The notes beneath the pieces are model-generated. The model was not told the origin of the DNA and did no database searches. It saw only the letters and a list, made by a program, of their open reading frames with translations. From assembly GCA_973895155.1 (NCBI GenBank), contig OZ316893.1:21824001-21888000 (forward strand): a DNA stretch of 64,000 nt, given 5' to 3'. The first letter of the stretch is position 1. Every line of letters begins with the position of its first letter. This document shows positions 46,441-57,217 of this stretch, in pieces. The stretch is from Marsupella aquatica (taxonomy: Eukaryota; Marchantiophyta). A program made the translations under genes and the position numbers.

Positions 46441-49400
46441 TCAAAAACTTTGCTTCAGCATCTGTCGATCTACCTTCTCTACTTTAGGCTTGACACCATT
46501 TTCTCGATACATCCTGGGCCACTCTATGAATCCTTTAGTGCCCATGGCAATGTGAGGATTTCCCCTGTCTGGGGAGCGCCAGTCACGAGATGGACTGGCA
46601 ATTCCTTGCTCTGTCACCAACCTCACATGGGCACCTCGGGACAAGTCTGACGTCCCCCTTGCATGGAAGCTTCTACATCCCTCCCCTGATGATCTCCGTC
46701 CCTGTTCTTCAGTCAAAGCCTTCCCAGCTCCAGCTGAAGGAGTGTAGGCTCTCCACAAGTCATCTCCTGCCGAGAACTCTGAAGCTGGTTTGACGGTAAC
46801 GGCCTGGGGGAAAGAGTTCCTGTCATAAGCTCTAGAATGCACGGCTGCATCTGCTGCTGGGGGTTCATTCTGATACTCACCTCCTACTCTATCACTTTGC
46901 GAGGACTTATTAGAGTTGCCTGGCTCCATGGCCTCAAGGATGTCTTGATCAGAGGCACTTTCCCACTGGCTGCCATCTTCTTCTTTGGGATCATCGCCTA
47001 GATGCTCACTTTGTGAATTCCATTCGCTTGCATTCCCTCTGTCATCCTCCAATTGCCTGGAACCATCACCTTCACGGCCCCCTTTCATGGAGGACTGTTG
47101 ACCATCTTGCTCCCACTTTCTCCTCAGCCTTTCCAGAACCTCATCTTTTGTTGCTAACCTAGGTTCAGATTCTCCATAACCTCTGGTGGCTTGGGCACCC
47201 CAGCTCCAGCCTTCTCTCCTATCAGGTTGAGGGAACCTAGAATTGTTTGACCTCTGCTCACCTCTACGAAGACCCGAAGCATCTTCATCTGTATTAGCGG
47301 ACCTGTAAGTGTCAGGTAGCACCACGTCTCTTATTTGCAAAGCATCTATGGCAGCCTTCAGGCTTTCAGCTTCCTGCACAACTTGTTTGCAGCTTTCCTC
47401 GTCATCCTCAGCATCGCGAAAAAAGGCCTTGCTAGATTTGAGAAATGCCTCGACCTCGACCCTAAGATTTACTAGAATCATGGTCTTTTCTTCAATATCT
47501 AACCTCGCTTCCGCAAGCTTCATCTGGACCCTTTCCTCTCGCCATACCTCCGCCATCTGCAACATCTTCCTTTCCTCTTCTACTTCCTCTCTAACCTTAG
47601 CAGCTTCGCGCTTTAGTTCCTCAACCTCCTGCTTGTCCTCTCCTATCTCCCTTGCGAGCTCATTACATACATCTTCCATGAGCTCCCGTGTTTTTTTCTC
47701 CTTCTCCAATTCCTGAATAGCTTTAGCAATGGTAATGTTTGCATCCACCAACTCTCGAGAGATCTTCCTATTTACAGACTCTACTCTCCATCTTGCCTTC
47801 TTCTCCTCCTCGGCTTCCACCTTCACTGCTTGCACAGCAGACCTGATCTTCTCTTGCTCCCTATTTCGCAAAGAAAGTTTCTCCTCGGTCAGTTTCTTCA
47901 AAAGATTGTAGATCTCTCTTCGAGCTTTTTTGTGTGCAAGCTCCAGCTCGTGTGCTCGAGCCCTGACACGTTCCAATTCTATGCGGAGGTCAGCCACCAC
48001 AGATGACTGTGCTGCGTGATGTTCTTGGATATCTCGGATCTGATTCAAAGAAGCCAACTCCACATTCAGAGACAATTTTCTAAAACTTGGAACTCAAAAA
48101 ACCTCTTGACATTGGAGGAAGGAAATACATACCATGTAAGACCCAGGTTTGGGTTGTCCCAGCTGAGTGATCCTTGAATCGGCTCTTTCCTTGAAAAGTC
48201 TATGTACATGAGACCGCAATGCTGCATTCTGCCTATTGCTTGTAGATTGGGATTCAGAGCTCTTCTTCACACTCTCCCAGGCCTGCCAAGACACAGTTCT
48301 GCCAGGTCAGCGTGGGTAAGACAACATACAGGGATTGATGGTAGCGTGGAAGTCAGCAGCTGGTGTGTATTAAAAGGGTACAAATGTCTGACATCTCCCG
48401 TCGGTGGAATTAAGGCAGTAAGAACTTGAGAGCGAAGAGAGGCTAAAGTCGATTAGTTCAGTCGCGCAAGAAACGATTCCAGGAACCCAACATTGCTAGC
48501 AACCAAGAAAACAGGATAGAGCAACTGAATAATCCCGAAGGGAGTGTAAGTCCATTGTAACAGACAAGACACATGTTGAATGTTGAGCTCTGAGTATGCA
48601 AAAAGTTAAGTCTTCCGGCACATGAACCGATCACCTTAAGTTAGAAACCAAAGTCCACGACGAAGACACGGTAAACAACGTGCACACGGCGGCACTAGAT
48701 GAATAAAAGACAGGAAGGTTGTTATCCAGGTGGGTTAACAAGAGGGAAGGCTTAGAGAAATTCAGCTCAATCAAGGGCCAACAGATCATACGAAGAATCA
48801 TAACAGGAGGAATACCGAATTACAGGAGGCAGTTTCTGTCAACTAATAGTTCTATTTGAGGGTCAGAGGCGAAGAGTCGAGATTGTTAGATGCGAAAGCC
48901 AGAGAGAGCCAATCAGTTAAACCCAGAGAGATGGGACATAGAAATGTTGACTGAGGAAAGGACTTGAATGAACAGAATCTAAGACGAATCATTTCCACTC
49001 CAAGAAGAAATTCCGATCCCTCCTCCTGGATCTTCAAATAAGTACAGAGTGAAACGTCACCTATCATTCATGAGAATCATTTGCGAAGACAAGAAAACCA
49101 GGCGCCATGGACTCCTACCTTGTTCGGATGTTGTAGCGAAATCCTGGAATCCTTGGCCGTGGTAGCTTGCTGATTGTGGAAGAAAGTCGGATGAGGAGGT
49201 GAAGGAGAAGCATGCTTGCTACAATTGTTGCTCTCAGCGAGCGCAAGGAGATGGTTCCTCGCTTTCTTAGATGAAGGAGAGGAAGATCTGTGCTGGAGAC
49301 ATAAGCAAGCTGGAGCCTTGCTGGAGGCCGCAGCTGCAGCCATGGAGAAAGGAAACTCCTGCAGCTCCCAAAGCGTGGCAGCGAGCTTCCGAGCAGACAC

Positions 49401-49700
49401 TGCAATGCCCCGCCCCGCTCCGCCTTTACTGCCGTTATGTTGCTGCTGCTGCGCGGCCGCTGCTGCAGCAGCAGCAGCGATTCCATCGTAGAAAGGGTTC
49501 TCATACAGTTTCCATCGAGGAACAGGAGTGCAAGGTCCCCCAATAGACTTCCTCCCACCTAGAAGTGGCTTTTTCAGTCTCAAGTTGCTGTTTATAGGGG
49601 GCCAAACGTCATCCCCCCCTCCTCTCCTCAACGAAGCTCCATTTTGATTGCTATTGTCGTTACTGCTATGAAGCTGATTCTGTTGCTGTACCATCACCAT
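46441..49700 (-). CDS. Plant coiled-coil protein, At5g41620/At1g50660-like (BRANCHLESS TRICHOME-related)
   Basis: Proposed complement exons are 49119-49700, 48133-48282 and 46441-48039, giving 776 residues in frame. The first exon has two family motifs, GGPCTPVPRWKLYE and VSARKLAATLWELQE, with an Ala/Gln tract between them. The second has AALRSHVHRLFKERAD. The third is a long coiled coil (IRDIQEHHAA, ELERVRARAHELE) and contains the family core (ELAREIGEDKQEVEELKREA, EVWREERVQMKLAEA), then a polar, disordered C-terminus. Relatives are plant-specific, with roles in cytoskeleton-linked cell shape for BRANCHLESS TRICHOME; the role here is not known. The acceptor of exon 3 is chosen as ctttgaatcag at 48040 because it keeps frame and gives a 93-base intron. 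The gene sits between the two parts of unit D. Confidence 0.85.
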
Positions 49701-50130
49701 CTACTACCGTACGCCTGGTGGCTCACAAACTCCTGTCGAAGAAATTAGAATCTCAGCTGCACCCGTCCAAAGCAAACGTTCTGGATAGCAGCAGAGCTCT
49801 GTCGTCTGGGGAATACCGAAACCCAATCACCATACTGACTCTTCCACACTGGAGAAGCAGCTATTGTACCATCTCGACTCTAAATCCCATTTCTCTCCAG
49901 TCTTTTCCTGGTTTAGTACTGAGGTAGTGGTCGGGTGTGCGTGAAGTTCAAGTGTACTGCTTTGAAGCTCAAAAGCAAGTATGAGAGATCCTTTGCGTCC
50001 CAGAGCTCGTACGTAGCCTTCAAGGCCTTTTAATCGCTTTCCGAACCATAACACATTAGGGCCAAACTTGAGGACCGTACTGTGCAGAGGTTTGAAATTA
50101 AAATACTCGTGATGCGGGCAAGTGCGTTAC
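49701..50130 (-). promoter_or_regulatory. Upstream region of the coiled-coil gene
   Basis: It lies between the start codon at 49700 and the edge of the unit D duplication. It should hold the promoter and 5' leader. No certain TATA box or other motif was picked out. Confidence 0.4.
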
Positions 50131-50328
50131 TAGTGCAAAGGTCTTGGGTATGAGTCACCAACTATGAAAGGAACCACAATTTTCCGATCAATCTGCATCA
50201 GAATTCAGTCCAACTCGTATGCCAGATCTGTGGTCCTTGGACCCATCCAACTATTACGAGACAGAATAGGCCACTCAAAATTTCGCCTAGACGCGGATAT
50301 GAAGGGGTTGAGATTAGAATTACAGTAC

Positions 50329-50463
50329 TTGAGGAACATGTGTATGGATTTCGGAAGATCCAGAACCTCGGGGAGACCTGGGAGAGCAGGCTCCAAAATC
50401 GGTAAGGCCATCAACATCATTCTCCAAAAGGTCACAGCTACAACGTGAGGCAATGGAAAACAT
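50329..50463 (-). pseudogene. Relic of the NLR first exon (unit D)
   Basis: The frame from ATG 50463 reads MFSIASRCSC and ends VPQ before gtactg, equivalent to the proposed first exon of unit B (MFSIASRTCY ... LPR). It has one more codon than unit B. The conserved ATG after an upstream length change supports this ATG as the start. The rest of the gene is absent. Confidence 0.45.
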
Positions 50464-50829
50464 TCTTTGTCCCAAGGTGGTCGAAAATCGTTTTGGGGTG
50501 TGGTTAAGGTCAATTACTGTCACTCTGCAAAAACAATGAAAGGACATAGTTATGGAACCAATATCCAAACCACAGAGTTTGGATCAGCAAGCTCAACTGT
50601 TCAAAATTACAATCAATCAGTGCTGCAAAAAAAGAAATTTATTGCAAGCTCACTGAGAACAAGACAAAGGTCTGCTGGACTAGTATATCTCAAAGACCCG
50701 GTGAAAGATAATTAAAGTTCTCACATGAAGAGTCACGACCCTTTTAATCTTAAAGAAATTTGTGAAGCAGAGCTTAAGGTGACGAGCAAGCAAACAGCGA
50801 AGAGGACTCTAGGCACCCCGCGCGCAGCA

Positions 50830-51320
50830 GCATTGCAGCACGTGATGAGACTATGGAGCTGATGGGCAAGGTGATCGAAGCACCTCTGCTTCATCCCGCT
50901 GGGGACCTGAACATCAGGGAGACTGTAGCGGCACTGGGCAGGGGTGATGACAGCAACTCTACTGCATCCGCTGAGGATACGGTCGACGTCAAGGAGACTA
51001 CAGAGGTGATGGGCAAGGGTGGAGGAAGCATCTCCGGAAAAGAAATGGAGGTCAAGCCCCTAGGGGTCGCCCCAGAAATGGTTGAAGCTAGCAGTAGCGT
51101 GCTAAGCCAAGATCACAGCGGCGTATCGTCCGGCAGAAGTGGAATACATTGGCCTTCTGGACTTGGGCTGTCGAAACAAATAGCGTTGGTCCCACAGTGA
51201 AGTCTGCGAGGCTTCTCGAGTAGCAGCAAGGAATGGAGAGTGCCTAGTTGTACGGGGTCAGTGCAAAACATCCTTTCCATCACCACTGGATCAGTCGATG
51301 GCTATGAGTCAAGTGAAATT
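50830..51320 (+). pseudogene. RBX1-like relic in collinear orientation (unit D)
   Basis: Leader (TTEVMGKGGGSISGKEMEVK) and EASSS are followed by a shortened N-half, CEAS, then NGECLVVRGQCK and, one frame off, the FHHH..ISRW region up to about 51300. Unlike units B and C both halves are on the plus strand, matching the natural order of RBX1. The CRNQVMEP part is deleted and the KHAF stretch is frameshifted, so it is not functional. Confidence 0.8.
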
Positions 51321-52990
51321 TACAAATACTTGCAAGCAAACAACTGTGCCAATACGGCAAAGTTAGTACCTAAGGTCAAGTCGGTATGAGCCTCAGCAGG
51401 GATGATCCTAGTTTTAGAAGAGTCTAAGACCTCCTCACCTTCGAAGCTGTCCTTCCGAGCAGTTTTCTGGGGATATATACTAGTAGTTGCTGACCTGGAG
51501 GCATTCCGAGGGGAAACCTAAGGGGGTGCTTTGGTCCCAGACTGAATCGCGATTGTGTTTGCGTGTAACCCTCTCGAATTCCAGCTGGAATGCTTGTAAA
51601 TACGCGAGGACGTCCAGATCAGGAAAGCAACGCACCTGATGCTCTCTGGCGTTTGCTCCGTGGAGACCCACGAATGGCCGGTCCGTTCCACAACTCTCCA
51701 CAACAGTAGTGTCAGATCCAAAAGTCTCACAGCAAACACGAAGTGCCAGCCAAGCCAGTCACCTCATCTGGGCGCAGCTCGAAAAGGAGTCACCAGTAAG
51801 GTACTGCACGCACCCCAAAATGGACTACAGATCTGCACATTAAGCAATCCCCAGTCTTAAAGCACACTCCACATAACAGACATTGGATTCAGAGAATGCC
51901 CAGAAAATTTCTGATAACGGATTGCATAAACAAAGGGCCGGGAAACCCCACCCACCTAAAATGCACTACCTTATAAAACACAGCAATGTGCACTTAGTGT
52001 CCTCATCTGGTAATACGACGAGAATGTATGCAAGAGAAATGAGAAGTCCAGTTATGTTCGGCCAGCCGAGATTTGAGATTAGCAGGTTCTATCTTGGATC
52101 ATGCAGTAGCCTACCTTCAGTAGCTTGCAGACGAACAGCCAGCGAGGAAGAGCCCAGAAGGAGTGATTCACTTCAGGCTAAACATTGAGCCGAGCGGCGA
52201 TGATGACCGTTTGGCAGGCGTCGATTAGAAGAGGACCTCCAAACCTGACGGTCTTCACATACCCCGTACAATTTGTTCTGGTCGAAAAGAGATAATAGTT
52301 GTAGGGCTTGCGGCCCGGCGCTTTGTGATCAATTCCAGGTACGTCCTGCACTGCAAACACCGAGAGCGGAGGCCGCTGATGAACCGCGTTGACAATGTGC
52401 CACTCTGGAAATGTCGAAGAGAACATTAAGAATCGTCAAACAATGCCAGGAGTAAAGAGCAGAACCCAAACTACCGCACCTGATACGTGCTTGTGTGAGC
52501 TCGGCGGAAACTGAAAGCCAGGCAGGTCAATTAATCTGGTCCGAGCTCTCCATATCAGCAATTCCGTTTCACAAACCTTCCAAGCCAACAAGCGGTGGTG
52601 GAGTGGCAAAGGCTCCACTCACATCTGTCACATGATCTGGAGATACCTCGAACGGAGGCACCCATAACTCACGCACCCGAAACCAGGCGAAAAGGCACAT
52701 GATCTGGAGATACCTCCAACAGAGGCAACCATTACTCAATCACGCACCCAAAAGCATGCTGAAATGCAGGAAGCTTCCCGACGCAATAGTCGAGCTCGAG
52801 ACGACACCAAAACCTCTGTGACCACCCAAGAGTGATCAACCAAGAGTCTACTGTACTCCCCTAAAAGGCGTTTGTCTGCAATGTGCCTAGATCAGTGCAT
52901 TCCATTATGATTTCCATAGCTTAGAAGTCGTTCTTCCACTCTTTGGTACAGGTATTCACGTGACAGATCCAGATCAGGCGCTGGCATAAC
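51321..52990. other. Duplicated sequence beyond the RBX1-like relic (unit D)
   Basis: Homologous to 37741-39250 and relatives. The minus-strand frame 52178-52426 is the longest here, with no recognised family. Confidence 0.4.
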
Positions 52991-53009
52991 AATAATTCTA
53001 TTGTTCTAC

Positions 53010-53280
53010 AGTCGGAGCAGTGAGGCCGTGAGCGAGGGCATTGCCGGCCCTTTCTCCCCGCCTTGTTTCCCGATCCCGGCGTTCGTGCTTTCCGAGCGGG
53101 ACGTGGTGGGTGGCCTGCTGCACGACTGATATAGTTCGGCCGTGTTTTGGTACCGGGTGTCCGGGTTCGCTCTGTCGCCGGTACCGGCGAGGGTACCGTT
53201 GCGGGCCCACAGTCCTGAGCATCGGTGTTTGCTTCCCGTGTTTTGGGCAGGTGGCATTTACGGCGAGTTAAGATGCCTCC
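53010..53280. other. Short GC-rich island
   Basis: A block of clearly higher GC than its surroundings, rich in CG steps (ggtaccggcgagggtaccg). All frames are open for about 70 codons, as expected from composition. It may be a promoter-like CpG block or a foreign insert, and I do not recognise a gene. Confidence 0.4.
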
Positions 53281-53924
53281 GCTGACGAAAACCATTGTGC
53301 TTTGACTTGTACGGTTATATTGGGGCCGTTCGATCTGGGTAGAGTCAGATCTGGACGGTTGGATTTTTCGTGAATGTGGATAAAACGTTTTAGCACACTC
53401 GTATCATTTAAAACCAAAACAAAGGCCCAGATGGAATGAGACATTGTCCCAGCCCATCCCCATCCCCATGGACTGCATAAAGGGATTGTTGTTTTTAAAC
53501 CAAAATGAAAAAATAACAAGTTGCAGATCACAATTGATGACTTTGACTGCCTGGGGGAGAAAATAGTCAAGACTAATGGTGATCCTGAGTAATGGGATGA
53601 TGTCTTGATGTCTTGCAACTTCAAGGTAGTCAAGTCATCAAGTTACTGAGAAACCTGGTTCGGTGATGTAATTGAAACGGGCTGCAAATGGTAAGGAACC
53701 CAATTACAGGTCACACTAGTCAAAGGTGTAAACAGTGTTATCTAAGTCCATTTAGATCTCTATTTAGATGTTCATCCAAGCTTTGCCACTCCATTTGGGC
53801 TTCATAGACAAAGTGGAGGTCCATCCGGGCTTTAGTTTCTTTAAAACCCTGCACTTGGTAGCAAATGTGCAGAAATTAATTTGCCCATTTAAAGAACACT
53901 GTTGGGCATTGACTTCTGTTAGCA

Positions 53925-53945
53925 CCCCCCCCCCCCCCCCCCCCC
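53925..53945 (+). repeat. Homopolymer run of 21 C
   Basis: Twenty-one consecutive C residues followed by a C/T-rich tail. It is rare in plant DNA at this length and prone to length error. Confidence 0.9.
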
Positions 53946-55827
53946 TTTCCCCCTCTTCTTCTCTTTGGGTGGCCGTCTTCTTGTAGGTGTGGCCACCACT
54001 TTGGGCAGTGAATCAGCCGCACCGGGAGCTCTTGTGACCTCTCGTGAGTGGTGTAATCTCTGGTTTGAGGTTCTTTGCGTTGGACATCCCTTCTTCATTT
54101 GTTTTGCATTTGTCTCTTCACCTTTCTTTCCACCCCTTTGTTTTCCTGGGCTGTGCTTCCCTGATGGAGTCTCATGTTTGAGTGACCACAAGCAATCAAT
54201 TGTCTCCCCTCCATCATCCCCCCTGGCTTCATCTCCTGTCCCCTCTCAGTCCTGGGGAAGACATGGACTTGTTGATGGATGACTTTATGGAGCAGGTACC
54301 AAGTGTCCTTTGCCTAGAAAATCCTTCACACTCAGCGCAAGCACAACTACCCTTTGCTCTTGTGTCTCTCATCAATCCCTTCACTTCATGATTCCGCAGT
54401 TTGTCATCAGGACTCAGATTTCCAACTGGTGACCTGGGGGCAATCTCCCTCCTCTAGATTGGGTCCAATAGGGAAGGTTCCCAATATTGGCTATCTCTTT
54501 TAAACTGGAACCAAGAGGTAGAAAATGACACCTCTTCAAGTTGTAATCCAGACATTAGCTGCAGGGGAGATTATTGAAATTGCATTATTTGATTTGTTGA
54601 ATCAAATAATATATCTAAGGACATTATAATGGTTAGCACAGGCTTGTTCTATGGTAGTTTTTTTCTCAACCTTCATGTCGACCAGTCATGTTATGTACTC
54701 ACATTCAGTGACATTGAAAACAACCATAATCTATGTACTTATAGCCTTGCAGCTTCAAAAACTGGACAAAGAAATTCAGACTAAGAGAATAGTGTCACAA
54801 TGAAATCAAGCAAGAGAGAGTTGCTCAGTCTGCTTCGCTGATTACACCACCCAACCCATCCCCCTCCCCTAAGGGAGTTCCCTGAGGTAGTTGTTTACTT
54901 CTACTTGCAATGGCCTGGAGGACTTGGGGGTTAACTTAGTGAACATTTTGGGATACTACGTGCAATCAGTGTTTACTATAAGTAATCATATTTTATAAAA
55001 AAAGTTTTTTACAAATATTCTCTATTCATCCTTAATGACCTGTTTGTTTAAGAAACATATAAAAAAGAATATATGTTTCAACATTCTAAGGTTATAATAC
55101 CTTGTTTTACCTTCTACGATCTTAAAAATTTGTGCAAATATCACTTGATTATACCCATTTTCACTCACGCTTGGTTCTGATGAATTTCCGTAGTCGACCT
55201 GATGAGGTGGAGAATCACTGGGTTTTGCTACCCAGCCCTTCAGACTTCCCGGTTCCATTTGTCACTTGGAGAAGTTTGGGCCCTAAAATTTTTGTGTTTC
55301 TCAGAAGGACCAGTTCCGGCCAGAAATTTGTGGCTACATGAGATGATGTTGTTTTCAACCTTCAATTGTGCATGTATATTTTCTTGCTGAAAATATTTTT
55401 CTGTCTGTAAGTTGCTGAAATGCAAGAAAGTGGCTCTACATTTGAGAATCAACGAAGATGGGTCAGTTTTGGGACTCGCCTCCACGGAATTGTCGGTTTT
55501 TTCGCTTCCCCTGTTTCTGAACTCTACCTCTATTTTCTAGTTGTGCCTTGAATTCAGACTATAACTTGCAAGAATGACAAAGTGGCCGTCAATGGTGAAG
55601 CTGAGGCTTATGGTTCTGATATAATTAAATTTGTTGGCATGATGTTCAGGTTGTTAGCAGGTTGAATTATGCTGGGGTCACTGGTGTGATAATCAATTGA
55701 TTGGCTTTCCACGAACTGTTAAAGACATGATCAGGGTCATATCAGACGGGGCCAACGACACACACGGGACAATCAAACATTGAGACACATAGAAGGTATT
55801 TATACTGGCAAGCTGTCTGTTGACACC

Positions 55828-55891
55828 AATGGAGATGTTGTTCTTACTTAGTTTATAAGAATGGAGATGTTGTTCTTACTTAGTTTATAAG
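55828..55891. repeat. Exact 32-bp direct duplication
   Basis: The unit beginning aatggagatgttgttcttac occurs at 55828 and again at 55860 without visible change. Confidence 0.9.
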
Positions 55892-56267
55892 AATGAAGAA
55901 GCAATGTACTAACTCCGTCGTTTACCAAGTCAGCGTATGAAAAGCTTGACGAGAACCCGGATCTCGGAGACGGAATAGGCTCCAGAATTTCCAATTTTAT
56001 AGAACTAATCTTTGTCTATGTTTACACTTTGGCAGTGAACAGTTTCCAATTCGTTGTTCTGCTGAGATTGAGATTGAGGTTGAAGTCTGCAATTCCTAAA
56101 TTTTCCTATGCTCCATGTAGTTTGGACAGAGATGGGGAGAATAAAAATTCAAAGACATTGCCAAGTACCAGGGGATGAGACCTTGGACCCTCTGGACCGA
56201 ACTTCAAAAGCTCCACTCCACATTACGGTAAGTTCTACAAGCCCCAAGCAAGGCATTCCAAGTCACT

Positions 56268-57217
56268 TCATCTGGAATGTTCCAGTGGCATGTCATTGAT
56301 GAAGAGCTTTGCTTCATCCGAATGTCCGCCCTGCCCAGGAAGATTCACCATGCACGTACAATGCACAATGTCTGGCTCGATCCCATAATCTTGCGACATA
56401 GCTAAAAAGAGTCTACGGCCGTCATCAACAAGGCCTCCATGATAACAGGCTGACAACACTGCCACAACGAATAATTATCGGGCTTCACACCGTTTCTGGT
56501 CATTTTTCTAAAAAACTCCAGGGCTTCATTCCCACATCCATGTTGTGCAAGTCCACAGATCATTACATTCCATGTGTCTACATCGCGTTTCTCCATTTTG
56601 TCAAACACTCGTCGGGCATCATCTATACTCCCACTCTCTGCATACATGTGAACCAGTGCATTGCCTACACGCAAATCTGACTCCACTCCCGCTTTGCTAG
56701 CCTGGCCATGGACGTCCTTCACCCATTCCAAAGCCCCTCACAGGAAGCTGCATTGAGGATGATCGCGTCAGTGAATGAAACTGGTTTTAAACCTTCCCGT
56801 CTCATTTGGAGAAGCAGTCGATATGCTTCCACACCATGACCACGTCCTGCATACGCTACAATCATAATATTCCATGTATTGACATTTGTATTGCTCAACT
56901 TTTCAAAATCTTTCCTTGCCTCGGTGATGCACCCACATTTCTCGTACATCAGTAAGAGGGCAACCCTACACGCAGGCGCATTTGATTAAAAAGTTCCGTG
57001 CATCCAACAATCCTCTGCATTTGAGACACATTGAAGAGCACGATTGCCACATGTGGATTCTTATCAATTTCACTCTCGATGATGCAATCATGAATTTGCT
57101 GGCTGCTGAAAGGTCTTTCTGTTGCGAGCAAATTCGCAGAACGTTCTTCGGAGTAATCAAATTCACCCTTGCCTGAATCCATGCTGGAGTTAACCATCCA
57201 TCCGCTTTCCTTGTCAT
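56268..57217 (-). pseudogene. Pentatricopeptide repeat (PPR, PLS-type) pseudogene
   Basis: PPR proteins bind organellar RNA. The minus strand shows PPR motifs in order but in shifting frames: TPKNVLRICSQQKDLSAA, then IESEIDKNPHVA in another frame, MYEKCG, NTWNIMIVAYAGRGHGVEA, GNALVHMYAESGSIDDARRV, DTWNVMICGLAQHGCGNEA, GVKPDNYS, then after a further shift LSACYHGGLVDDGRRLF and an E-like motif. At least three frame changes are needed, and the beginning and end are missing. Its motifs are still well preserved, so decay is probably not ancient. Confidence 0.85.

Larger units (their letters stand above)
50131..52990. repeat. Segmental duplication unit D, right part
   Basis: It starts within the first NLR intron (match to 36465 onward). 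It continues through the NLR first exon, the shared upstream region, the RBX1-like relic in original orientation, and the common tail. No hydrolase, NB-ARC or ARM exon is present. Confidence 0.75.
53281..56267. other. Intergenic region without recognised gene
   Basis: 53400-54400 has T/C-rich low-complexity stretches and 54400-55100 is AT-rich. No protein or RNA family was recognised. Several open frames under 110 codons lack motifs. Confidence 0.5.

Noticed and set aside
48058-48132. Alternative short intron (75 bases or less) in front of the coiled-coil exon
   Set aside because: Acceptors at gtggag or ttttag give very short introns or break frame. ctttgaatcag at 48040 fits better.
49216-49546. 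Plus-strand frames with poly-Leu, poly-Cys or poly-Ala runs
   Set aside because: Reverse reading of the Ala/Gln tract in exon 1 of the coiled-coil gene.
53006-53295. Several overlapping frames in the GC-rich block
   Set aside because: All frames are open because of composition. No protein family seen.
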